5,379 nt of DNA from Sediminibacterium sp. (GTDB taxonomy: Bacteria; Bacteroidota; Bacteroidia; Chitinophagales; Chitinophagaceae), in the NCBI GenBank assembly GCA_023256555.1, contig JALRFB010000079.1, forward strand, positions 1 through 5,379, written 5' to 3'. The notes under the pieces were generated by a model. That model ran no database searches. It was given only the letters and a program-made list of their open reading frames with translations, and had not been told where the DNA came from. The translations under genes and the position numbers were made by a program. Positions 1 through 5,137 of the stretch are shown here, piece after piece. Numbering within the stretch: position 1 is the first letter of the stretch; every line of letters starts with the position of its first letter.

Positions 1-532
1 GTCTTTATTAGCAGTTTTATATTTTCCCATTTGGTGTATTTATTTAGAAGCCCCACAGTATCCAGAAGGATTAAGCATGTCTATTTATGTTGATCATATA
101 GGAGGAGATATTGATATTATTAATGGTTTAAATCACTATATAGGCATGAGAACTATTCATGCAAATGATTTTATTGAATTTTCTATATTATCCTATTGTG
201 TGATGTTCTTTTCTTTACTCTTTATACTAAATGGAATATTTGCGAGTAAAAAGTTTTTTTATTTACTAAGTATTTTATTTATTTCATTTGGCATTATAGC
301 AATGATTGACTTCTGGAGATGGGAGTATGATTATGGCCATCATTTAAATGAAGATGCTGCTATTAAGGTACCAGGGATGACCTATCAACCTCCGTTGATC
401 GGCTACAAACAGTTATTAAATTTTGGCGCTTATTCCTTTCCAGATATAGGGGGCTATGTTTTTATTGCTGCAGGGCTAGTTATCCTGTTTTATTTATATA
501 AATTCTTAGTAAAGTCTAAAAATATTAAATGA
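1..532 (+). CDS. nos-cluster four-helix membrane protein, 5' end outside window
   Basis: The frame is open from base 2, so the ATG at 77 is an internal methionine: the 25 codons before it encode a hydrophobic helix (LLAVLYFPIWCIYL) followed by EAPQYPEGL. Of the protein, 176 residues are visible. I see four membrane segments: bases 2-46, about 185-245, 255-315 and 445-515. The KK between helices 2 and 3 and the lysine-rich C-terminus suggest those parts are cytoplasmic, placing two conserved-looking loops in the periplasm. Loop 1 contains NGLNHYIGM; loop 2 contains FWRWEYDYGHH, KVPGMTYQPP and FGAYSFPDIGG. I recall similar unnamed proteins just before nosL in Bacteroidota nos clusters; no biochemical role is known to me. 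It could correspond to the NosB-type membrane protein of clade II clusters, but I cannot confirm homology. The stop overlaps the nosL start (ATGA), indicating translational coupling. Confidence 0.85.
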   Translation, partial: SLLAVLYFPIWCIYLEAPQYPEGLSMSIYVDHIGGDIDIINGLNHYIGMRTIHANDFIEFSILSYCVMFFSLLFILNGIFASKKFFYLLSILFISFGIIAMIDFWRWEYDYGHHLNEDAAIKVPGMTYQPPLIGYKQLLNFGAYSFPDIGGYVFIAAGLVILFYLYKFLVKSKNIK

Positions 533-954
533 AATTTAGTCAATCTATCATAGGACTTTGTATGTTACTACAAAGCTGTTCTATTCAAGTAGAAAAAATT
601 AATATTGGGAAAGATCAATGCCATTTTTGTAAGATGACGATTGCTGATGCTAGATATGGAGGAGCAATACTGACAAAAAAAGGTAAAACTTATAAATTTG
701 ACGACTTGTATTGTTTGCAATCTTTTGTGAAAGAAGAATTGATTGAAGGCAAAGAGATTAAAAAAATATTTATTCAAAATTATAATGCTTCTAATGAATT
801 ATTAGATATAAATCTTGCTTATATAATAGAAAATGCATCTATTAATGGGCCTATGAATGGACATTGGGCAGCATTTTCAACAAAAGAAGTTGCTAAAACA
901 ATGACGCCAGAACTAATAGGCAAAGTAGTCAGTGAAAAACAAATTTTGAAATGA
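529..954 (+). CDS. nosL: NosL, copper-binding lipoprotein for N2O reductase maturation
   Basis: The 141-residue protein begins with a lipoprotein signal: hydrophobic residues 7-14 and lipobox LQSC with the lipidated cysteine at 17. It should therefore be membrane-anchored and face the periplasm. The mature part has the NosL signature CHFCKM (C31, C34, M36), the FDDLYC segment (C62) and a distal PMNGHWAAF motif (M109, H112); cysteine, methionine and histidine side chains of this kind are the expected Cu(I) ligands. Known NosL proteins act as copper chaperones that pass Cu(I) to NosDFY/NosZ during assembly of the catalytic copper site. The ATG lies inside the previous stop (ATGA at 529-532) and the gene's own stop overlaps the nosD start in the same way. 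There is no Shine-Dalgarno sequence, consistent with coupled translation. The family call is secure; the assignment of individual ligands is inference. Confidence 0.93.
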   Translation: MKFSQSIIGLCMLLQSCSIQVEKINIGKDQCHFCKMTIADARYGGAILTKKGKTYKFDDLYCLQSFVKEELIEGKEIKKIFIQNYNASNELLDINLAYIIENASINGPMNGHWAAFSTKEVAKTMTPELIGKVVSEKQILK

Positions 955-2183
955 AATGTTTTCATTTTATTATTTTTCTGCTGTTAGCTCCGATAATAGC
1001 CTTTTCTGGTACCATCAAAGTTGGAGCCGGTGAACTTGTTCATTCGATTAAACAAGCCATTCATTTAGCACAGAAGGGAGATACTATTATAGTGGCAGCT
1101 GGTGAATATAGAGAAGGTAATATAGTTGTAGATAAACAAGTTTTTTTACAAGGGAAAGGTATGCCAGTTTTGAATGGTCAAAAAAAATTTGAGATTTTAT
1201 CAATAAAAGCTAATGGGGTTATTGTGGAAGGTTTTAAGTTGGTACATTCAGGCATTTCCGCCATTGACGATTTTGCAGGTATCAAGTTATATGATTGTAA
1301 GGATATAGTCATTCGGAATAATATGCTGCATGACACTTATTTTGGTATTTATGTGCAATATGGCATCAATTGTAAAATCATCAACAATACAGTAGTAGCT
1401 TTTTTAAAAGAAGAACAACAAAGTGGAAATGGAATACATTGTTGGAAATCGGATAATATCCTTATTTCGGGCAATAAAATAATGGGCCATAGGGATGGTA
1501 TATATCTAGAATTTGTTTCTAATTCTGTAATTTCCAATAATCACTCTATTAAGAACATTAGATATGGCTTACATTTTATGTCATCAAATAATAACAAATA
1601 TTTGTCTAACTATTTTATAGGCAATGGAGCAGGTGTTGCAGTTATGTACTCTAATCAAGTACAAATGATCAATAATGTATTTAAAGAAAATTGGGGAGAT
1701 GCGGCATATGGGCTTTTGCTAAAAGACATAAGGGATAGTGAAATTAAAGGAAATCATTTTGAAAAAAATACAAGTGGAATATATATGGAAGCTGTTACAA
1801 GGGTTTCAATGGAACATAATCTATTTATTAATAATGGATGGGCCATGAAGATACAGGCCAATTGTATGGAAGTAAATGTGACAAAAAATAATTTTTTGGG
1901 TAATTCATTTGATGTTGGCACCAATGGAAATCTTGTATTAAATAGATTTAATAATAATTATTGGGACAAATATGAAGGGTATGACATTAATAAAGATAAA
2001 ATTGGAGATGTCCCCTATAGACCAGTGAGTATGTACTCAATGATTGTTGAACAAAATCCTACTGCAATGATGCTGTTTAGAAGTTTTATTACTTCACTGC
2101 TCGATAAAACAGAAAAATTAATACCAAGTATTACCCCCGAAAATCTAGTTGACAATCTACCATTAATGAATAAAGCCTTTTAA
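951..2183 (+). CDS. nosD: NosD, periplasmic beta-helix copper-maturation protein
   Basis: The 410-residue protein has a Sec signal peptide (residues 1-19, ending AFS before GTIKVG). An N-terminal cap follows, with the GDTIIVAAGEYREG segment at about 43-56. From roughly residue 80 to 330 there are at least seven coils of a right-handed parallel beta-helix. They are recognisable by repeated units such as GIYVQYG, GIYLEFVSN, GLHFMSSN, GVAVMYSNQ and GIYMEAVT, each preceded by an asparagine-rich turn. Near residues 335-360 is the characteristic NosD stretch NYWDKYEGYD...GDVPYRP. Length and architecture fit a full-length NosD. The protein is the periplasmic partner of the NosFY ABC complex and is needed for copper loading of N2O reductase. 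The start overlaps the nosL stop (ATGA at 951-954), and nosF follows after 9 bases. Nothing suggests decay or frameshift. Confidence 0.95.
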   Translation: MKCFHFIIFLLLAPIIAFSGTIKVGAGELVHSIKQAIHLAQKGDTIIVAAGEYREGNIVVDKQVFLQGKGMPVLNGQKKFEILSIKANGVIVEGFKLVHSGISAIDDFAGIKLYDCKDIVIRNNMLHDTYFGIYVQYGINCKIINNTVVAFLKEEQQSGNGIHCWKSDNILISGNKIMGHRDGIYLEFVSNSVISNNHSIKNIRYGLHFMSSNNNKYLSNYFIGNGAGVAVMYSNQVQMINNVFKENWGDAAYGLLLKDIRDSEIKGNHFEKNTSGIYMEAVTRVSMEHNLFINNGWAMKIQANCMEVNVTKNNFLGNSFDVGTNGNLVLNRFNNNYWDKYEGYDINKDKIGDVPYRPVSMYSMIVEQNPTAMMLFRSFITSLLDKTEKLIPSITPENLVDNLPLMNKAF

Positions 2184-2192
2184 AATTAACCC

Positions 2193-2903
2193 ATGATTAT
2201 TGCAAATAATGTAACAAAACAGTTTGGCAAATTAAAAGCACTGAATGATTTTTCTGTAGAATGTCATAGCGGAGCTTGTATTTCTTTAATTGGCCCTAAT
2301 GGAAGTGGAAAAACTACTTTTATAAAATCCGTTTTAGGTATGATTATTCCTGATAGCGGGTTTATTACTTTTAATAATCAGAATATTGACAAAGACTGTA
2401 CCTATAGAAGTAATATTGGCTATATGCCACAGATAGGACGTTATCCAGATAATATGTCAATAGGACAAGTAATAGATTTAATGAAAGAAATTAGAATGAA
2501 TAATGGAACTATTAGTTTAGATGAAGATTTATTGAACGCTTTTCAAATACAAAAAATCACAGATAAAAAAATGTGCACCTTGTCGGGCGGGACAAGACAA
2601 AAAGTGAGTGCTGTTTTAGCTTTTTTATTTAATCCATCTGTATTAATTCTGGACGAACCCACTGCAGGGCTAGATCCAGTAGCGTCTGAAATTCTCAAAG
2701 AAAAAATTACTTTAGAAAAACATAGAGAAAAGTTGATATTAATCACCTCACATATTTTAAGCGATTTAGATGAATTAGTGAATGAAGTGATTTTTATGCA
2801 AGAAGGTAAGTTAATATTTCATAAAGAAGTAGAAGAATTGAAATTAGAAACAGGAGAAAAAATGTTGGGAAAAGTTATTGCCAATGTAATGTCTAAAAAT
2901 TAG
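2193..2903 (+). CDS. nosF: NosF, ATPase subunit of the NosDFY ABC complex
   Basis: This is a complete 236-residue ABC nucleotide-binding protein. Visible motifs are Walker A GPNGSGKTT (34-42), Q-loop glutamine in YMPQ (Q80), signature LSGGTRQK (130-137), Walker B VLILDEP (150-156), D-loop AGLD (158-161) and the switch histidine H187. The T in the signature, in place of the more usual Q or M, fits my recollection of NosF. No signal peptide is present, so it is cytoplasmic. It is expected to hydrolyse ATP to drive conformational changes passed through NosY to NosD during copper-site assembly of NosZ. It lies 9 bases after nosD and 3 bases before nosY, in the same operon. All catalytic motifs are intact. 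Alone it would be a generic CcmA-like ATPase; the NosD and NosY neighbours make the assignment specific. Confidence 0.94.
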   Translation: MIIANNVTKQFGKLKALNDFSVECHSGACISLIGPNGSGKTTFIKSVLGMIIPDSGFITFNNQNIDKDCTYRSNIGYMPQIGRYPDNMSIGQVIDLMKEIRMNNGTISLDEDLLNAFQIQKITDKKMCTLSGGTRQKVSAVLAFLFNPSVLILDEPTAGLDPVASEILKEKITLEKHREKLILITSHILSDLDELVNEVIFMQEGKLIFHKEVEELKLETGEKMLGKVIANVMSKN

Positions 2904-2906
2904 CTA

Positions 2907-3674
2907 ATGTATAAAATTATTAAATATATTCTCACAGACATTTTGCGTAATAAAATTATTATTGCTTATATATTAGTATTATTAAGCATTTCACTATCTA
3001 TTTTTGCATTAGAAGACAATGTGAACAAGGGCTTATTAAGTTTATTGAATTTGATATTAATTGTACTTCCCTTATTCAGCATCATATTTTCTACTATTTA
3101 TTTGTATAATAGTAGCGAGTTTATAGAATTAATATTAAGCCAGCCTATAAAGAGAAAAATTATTTGGATAGGATTTTCATTTGGACTCTCTATTGCATTA
3201 TCAATCGCATTTATTTTAAGTATAGCTTTACCCATTTTGATATTTGTACATACATTGAGTGCATTAATGATTGTTATCGTGGGGTTATTGTTAACAAATA
3301 TTTTCGTTGCTGTTGCGCTCTTTGCTTGTGTTAAGATCCGAGATAAGGCAAGAGGTATTGGTGTTGCAATTATTTTATGGATGTATTTTTCATTATTATT
3401 TGATGCTCTTATACTTTTTCTGTTATTTCAATTCAATGACTATCCTATTGAAAAGCCGATGATTGTCATTAGCAGCTTCAATCCCATAGATTTAGCAAGG
3501 GTGCTGGTATTATTACAATTAGACGAATCTGCCATGATGGGGTATACTGGTGCTATTTTTAAAGAATATTTTGGAACAAAGCTAGGGATGAGTATTTCTG
3601 TATTTATATTGACAACTTGGTACACTATTCCTTTATATTTTTCCAACAAACAGTTTGACAAGAAAGATTTGTAA
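2907..3674 (+). CDS. nosY: NosY, membrane permease subunit of the NosDFY complex
   Basis: The 255-residue protein is strongly hydrophobic with about six membrane helices: near residues 17-35, 43-67, 88-112, 118-142, 152-175 and 228-247. It follows the NosY pattern, including YNSSEFIELILSQPIKRK (about 68-85) on the cytoplasmic side after helix 2, and FNPIDLARVLVLLQL followed by SAMMGYTGAIF in the large loop before the last helix. It should dimerise in the inner membrane, bind NosF inside and carry NosD on the periplasmic face. Only 3 bases separate it from nosF, with no ribosome site, so coupled translation is likely. The globin gene follows after 18 bases. The protein is full length, with no disrupted region. 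The helix limits are estimates by eye. Confidence 0.93.
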   Translation: MYKIIKYILTDILRNKIIIAYILVLLSISLSIFALEDNVNKGLLSLLNLILIVLPLFSIIFSTIYLYNSSEFIELILSQPIKRKIIWIGFSFGLSIALSIAFILSIALPILIFVHTLSALMIVIVGLLLTNIFVAVALFACVKIRDKARGIGVAIILWMYFSLLFDALILFLLFQFNDYPIEKPMIVISSFNPIDLARVLVLLQLDESAMMGYTGAIFKEYFGTKLGMSISVFILTTWYTIPLYFSNKQFDKKDL

Positions 3675-3692
3675 TCTAAAAAAGGGAATACA

Positions 3693-4091
3693 ATGAAAAA
3701 TGATATACTAACAAAAGATGATATTAAAAAATTGGTAAATTCTTTTTATGAAATCATAAAAAAAGATGATTTGTTGGGACCCATTTTTAATGATATAAGT
3801 AAAGTAGACTGGGAAAACCATCTACCCATTATGTATGCTTTTTGGGAAAATGCTATATTTTTTACTGGTGTTTATGTAGGGAATCCTTTAAAAACCCATC
3901 AGAAAATACATTCTTTATTTCCATTGACTAATCATCACTTTGATCGTTGGAATGAGCTTTTTATTCAAATAGTAGATTCGATGTTTAAGGGAGAAAAAGC
4001 AGAACTAACAAAAACGCGCGCATTGCAAATTTCTTTAGTATTACAAGATAAGCTAGCGCGCGTAGATAGATTACAAAATTTATTTGAGTAA
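3693..4091 (+). CDS. group III truncated haemoglobin
   Basis: The 132-residue protein aligns by eye with group III truncated globins such as Campylobacter Ctb. Matching positions are SFYE with tyrosine B10 (Y19), the conserved DLLGPIF segment (26-32), a distal-side histidine in E7 (H43), NPLKTH with the proximal haem-ligating histidine F8 (H69), and FDRW with tryptophan G8 (W86). There is no signal peptide, so it is a cytoplasmic haem protein. Group III globins bind O2, NO or CN, and roles in nitrosative or low-oxygen stress have been proposed. It starts 18 bases after nosY on the same strand with a purine-rich AAAAAAGGG upstream, so it is probably the last gene of the nos operon. The 3' part has CGC arginine codons and an unusual CpG-rich inverted repeat that also forms a terminator for the opposite strand. 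Confidence 0.9.
   Translation: MKNDILTKDDIKKLVNSFYEIIKKDDLLGPIFNDISKVDWENHLPIMYAFWENAIFFTGVYVGNPLKTHQKIHSLFPLTNHHFDRWNELFIQIVDSMFKGEKAELTKTRALQISLVLQDKLARVDRLQNLFE
4010..4063 (-). terminator. intrinsic terminator for the fasciclin gene, inside the globin CDS
   Basis: Read on the minus strand, ACGCGCGC (4063-4056) pairs perfectly with GCGCGCGT (4021-4014), and the sequence continues with an uninterrupted run of five T (4014-4010) and then GTT. This is an all-GC stem apart from its end pair, in otherwise AT-rich DNA, directly followed by a T tract, and lies about 35 bases beyond the fasciclin stop. The loop is long (34 bases), though a few inner pairs (AGC with GCA-side bases) could shorten it. 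On the plus strand the same arms form a hairpin near the 3' end of the globin message without a T tract. Confidence 0.6.
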
Positions 4092-4104
4092 TCTTCTATT
4101 TTTT
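4063..4104 (+). terminator. terminator-like hairpin at the end of the nos operon
   Basis: TAGA (4063-4066) and AGATTAC (4068-4074), with T4067 bulged, pair with GTAATCT (4088-4094) and TCTA (4095-4098). The loop is 13 bases and six T follow immediately (4099-4104). The globin stop codon (4089-4091) is inside the right arm and the fasciclin stop is at its foot. The stem is AT-rich, so termination may be modest, but stem plus T6 at this exact position fits an intrinsic terminator for the plus-strand operon. Confidence 0.55.
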
Positions 4105-4671
4105 AGGTGGTAATAAAACGCCATCTACTACATGAATAATACCATTTGATGCTGGGATGGATGCAATAATTTTTGCATTCCCATTTACAAAAAAGTCTTT
4201 GCCTTTTTTATTGATCGTAATGTTATTTCCATTCACTTGACCAATATTTTGACCGTCCTGAAATGCATCTGTTTTATATACACCAACAGATACATGGTAT
4301 TGCAAAATATCTACTAAAGTTTCTTTGCTTTCTGGTTTCAGTAAGTTTTCAACAGTTCCTGCAGGTAATTTGTTAAATGCATCATTGGTAGGCGCAAAAA
4401 CTGTAAAAGGTCCAGCATTACTTAAAGCATCAACTAATTCGCCAGCTTTTACTGCAGCGACTAATGTAGTGTGATCTTTACTTCCAACTGCTACTTGAAC
4501 AACATTATGCTGCGAAGCATCATCAACAATACCAGATTGACCAACAGAGTTTGATCTAGCAATGTCAATAGCTGAAGTGGAATCAGTTTGACTAGATTGA
4601 CATGCATTTAGAACAATGAACGGTAATACTATCCAAATAATTTTGTATTTCATAAAACAGATTTTTTTCAT
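4096..4671 (-). CDS. FAS1 (fasciclin) domain lipoprotein
   Basis: This is a one-domain secreted lipoprotein. Starting at ATG 4671 gives 191 residues: MKKICFMKYK, a hydrophobic stretch, then lipobox LNAC with the lipidated cysteine at residue 24. A serine/threonine/aspartate-rich linker follows. The FAS1 domain fills roughly residues 55-191, with the H1 motif GPFTVFAPTNDAFNKLP, the central LQYHV, and the H2 motif NGIIHVVDGVLLPP at the end. Such domains act in adhesion or cell-surface interactions; the specific role here is unknown. A TTG at 4677 would add only two residues. An ATG at 4653 gives a compact, more typical lipoprotein signal with an A-rich leader and is a serious alternative start. 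The gene is convergent with the globin gene, 4 bases apart, so it is not part of the nos operon. I infer membrane anchoring, possibly at the outer membrane. Confidence 0.9.
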   Translation of the reverse strand: MKKICFMKYKIIWIVLPFIVLNACQSSQTDSTSAIDIARSNSVGQSGIVDDASQHNVVQVAVGSKDHTTLVAAVKAGELVDALSNAGPFTVFAPTNDAFNKLPAGTVENLLKPESKETLVDILQYHVSVGVYKTDAFQDGQNIGQVNGNNITINKKGKDFFVNGNAKIIASIPASNGIIHVVDGVLLPPKK

Positions 4672-4679
4672 ATGCAATC

Positions 4680-4687
4680 TAAATATA
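4680..4687 (-). promoter_or_regulatory. candidate -7 element for the fasciclin gene
   Basis: The minus strand reads TATATTTA, one base from the Bacteroidota -7 consensus TAnnTTTG. Transcription would start near 4675, giving a leader of only a few bases if translation starts at ATG 4671, or about 22 bases if it starts at ATG 4653. No good -33 TTTG is seen, so the call is weak. Confidence 0.3.
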
Positions 4688-4700
4688 GAAGCAATTGATG

Positions 4701-4720
4701 ATTATGCGTGAAATCATAAT
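4701..4720. promoter_or_regulatory. inverted repeat ATTATG-N8-CATAAT, possible operator
   Basis: Two perfect 6-base arms are separated by 8 bases (4707-4714). If the fasciclin transcript starts near 4675, the centre is at about -36, overlapping the -33 promoter region where a regulator could act. The binding protein is not identifiable from the sequence. Confidence 0.3.
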
Positions 4721-4731
4721 TAACTCTAAAC

Positions 4732-4743
4732 TGATGAAAATCA
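4732..4743. promoter_or_regulatory. possible CRP/FNR-type half-site dyad
   Basis: TGATGAAAATCA is a perfect TGAT-N4-ATCA dyad. It is the core of the FNR-type consensus TTGAT-N4-ATCAA but lacks the outer T and A. It lies about 61-72 bases before ATG 4671, roughly the distance used by class I activators. Short AT-rich dyads arise easily by chance, so this is only suggestive. Confidence 0.25.
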
Positions 4744-4777
4744 TGGTTAATCTAAATTAGTAGAGCGTTTCCATCTT

Positions 4778-4795
4778 TAATAATTTAAATTATTA
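4778..4795. repeat. 18-base perfect palindrome
   Basis: TAATAATTTAAATTATTA is its own reverse complement with no spacer. It is composed only of A and T. It sits mid-way in the intergenic region, too far from a T tract to be a terminator. A dimeric regulator site or a chance AT palindrome are both possible. Confidence 0.6.
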
Positions 4796-4801
4796 GGTAA
4801 T

Positions 4802-4811
4802 AACTTAAGTT
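4802..4811. repeat. 10-base perfect palindrome
   Basis: AACTTAAGTT is a perfect palindrome 6 bases beyond the 18-base palindrome at 4778-4795. Partial copies of the half site (CAAGTTAAA) occur again at 4827-4835. Function unknown. Confidence 0.45.
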
Positions 4812-4883
4812 GAATATCATTTAATCAAGTTAAAACAATTCTCACCCCTTCACCTCTATTAACCCCTGTTTTCCCTCCAAAAA

Positions 4884-4908
4884 CACAAAACCTGGCACAA
4901 ACCTGGCA
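4884..4908. repeat. short tandem direct repeat, CACAAA(A)CCTGG twice
   Basis: CACAAAACCTGG (4884-4895) is directly followed by CACAAACCTGG (4896-4906) and CA; the identical core AAACCTGGCA occurs at 4888-4897 and 4899-4908, a period of 11 bases, about one helical turn. Such spacing suits adjacent protein-binding sites on one DNA face. No integrase gene is in view. Confidence 0.5.
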
Positions 4909-4924
4909 AGAACTAACCCCAAAC

Positions 4925-4959
4925 AAAAAGGGTCTATGCCTTTAACAGCATAAACCCTT
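4925..4959 (-). terminator. intrinsic terminator of the tRNA gene
   Basis: On the minus strand AAGGGTTTATGC (4959-4948) pairs with GCATAGACCCTT (4939-4928): 12 pairs with one G-T wobble and an 8-base loop. A run of T (4929-4925) then G follows. It begins about 20 bases after the tRNA 3' end, exactly where a tRNA terminator is expected. This is the strongest terminator in the window. Confidence 0.85.
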
Positions 4960-4979
4960 GAAATGTTGCCTTTCGGCTG

Positions 4980-5053
4980 TGGGCCCACCAGGGCATGATC
5001 CTGGGACCCCCTGATTATGAGTCAGGTGCTCTAACCAACTGAGCTATAGGCCC
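4980..5053 (-). tRNA. tRNA with anticodon CAT (Ile2 or elongator Met)
   Basis: This 74-base tRNA folds completely. Acceptor GGGCCTA pairs with TGGGCCC (one T-G), and the D arm is GCTC/GAGC with AGTTGGTTA loop. The anticodon arm is CCTGA/TCAGG with loop CTCATAA, placing CAT at 5019-5017. The variable loop has 5 bases, the T stem is CCAGG/CCTGG and the discriminator is A. CCA is not encoded (A is followed by CAG). It is not an initiator, because the acceptor begins with a G-C pair. The C4-G69 and C5-G68 pairs agree with known TilS (lysidine synthase) determinants, which favours tRNA-Ile read as AUA after modification, but elongator tRNA-Met cannot be excluded. The T-loop is ATCATGC rather than the usual TTCGANT, with A54 and T58 swapped relative to consensus. 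The gene has its own terminator and a nearby promoter element. Confidence 0.93.
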
Positions 5054-5073
5054 GCATCTTTCGATGTAGGCGG

Positions 5074-5081
5074 CAAAAATA
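5074..5081 (-). promoter_or_regulatory. -7 promoter element of the tRNA gene
   Basis: The minus strand reads TATTTTTG, an exact match to the Bacteroidota TAnnTTTG -7 consensus, ending 20 bases before the tRNA 5' end. Transcription would start near 5069, leaving a leader of about 15 bases that contains a small CATC-GAAA-GATG hairpin. No clear TTTG -33 element is visible. Confidence 0.55.
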
Positions 5082-5125
5082 GGATATTTTAACCTTTTTT
5101 AAAGCTATCTACCCATTTTTTCAGC

Positions 5126-5133
5126 TATTTTTG
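5126..5133 (+). promoter_or_regulatory. -7 promoter element for the gene at 5138
   Basis: TATTTTTG exactly matches TAnnTTTG and ends only 4 bases before the ATG at 5138. With usual spacing the transcript would start at or within a few bases of the start codon, giving a leaderless mRNA. It is identical to the element driving the divergent tRNA. A -33 TTTG is not evident, so the site may be coincidental in T-rich DNA. Confidence 0.45.
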
Positions 5134-5137
5134 CGCC

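Larger units (their letters stand above)
4672..4924. other. non-coding region with dyads, palindromes and a C-rich tract
   Basis: No convincing gene is visible on either strand. The part near the fasciclin start (4680-4745) holds a weak promoter element and two dyads: ATTATG/CATAAT at 4701-4720 and TGAT-N4-ATCA at 4732-4743. The middle has two perfect AT-rich palindromes (4778-4795 and 4802-4811). The part near the tRNA (4841-4920) is strongly C-rich and G-poor on the plus strand, with about 33 C against 6 G in 80 bases, and contains a short tandem repeat. The region should contain control sequences for the fasciclin gene and the trailer of the tRNA transcript. Confidence 0.6.

Noticed and set aside
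77..79. ATG at 77 as the start of the first gene
   Set aside because: The same frame is open to the window edge and encodes a hydrophobic helix plus an EAPQYPEGL segment, so this methionine is internal.
568..777. Minus-strand open frame opposite nosL
   Set aside because: It is a shadow of nosL with no recognisable domain, ribosome site or promoter. The open frames opposite nosD (1349-1537), nosF (2543-2746) and nosY (3440-3661) are rejected for the same reason.
3609..3640. Promoter for the globin inside the end of nosY (TTGACA and TATATTTT)
   Set aside because: The spacing does not fit the Bacteroidota -33/-7 arrangement and the -7 lacks the final G; AT-rich coding sequence gives such matches by chance.
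4675..4677. TTG start for the fasciclin protein
   Set aside because: It adds only two residues before a better ATG at 4671 and no ribosome site supports it.
4845..4920. G-quadruplex on the minus strand
   Set aside because: Four G runs exist, but one spacing is about 41 bases and one run has only three G, so a stable quadruplex is unlikely.
4980..5000. Integration (att) site at the tRNA 3' end
   Set aside because: No second copy of the tRNA 3' end and no integrase gene are present in the window.
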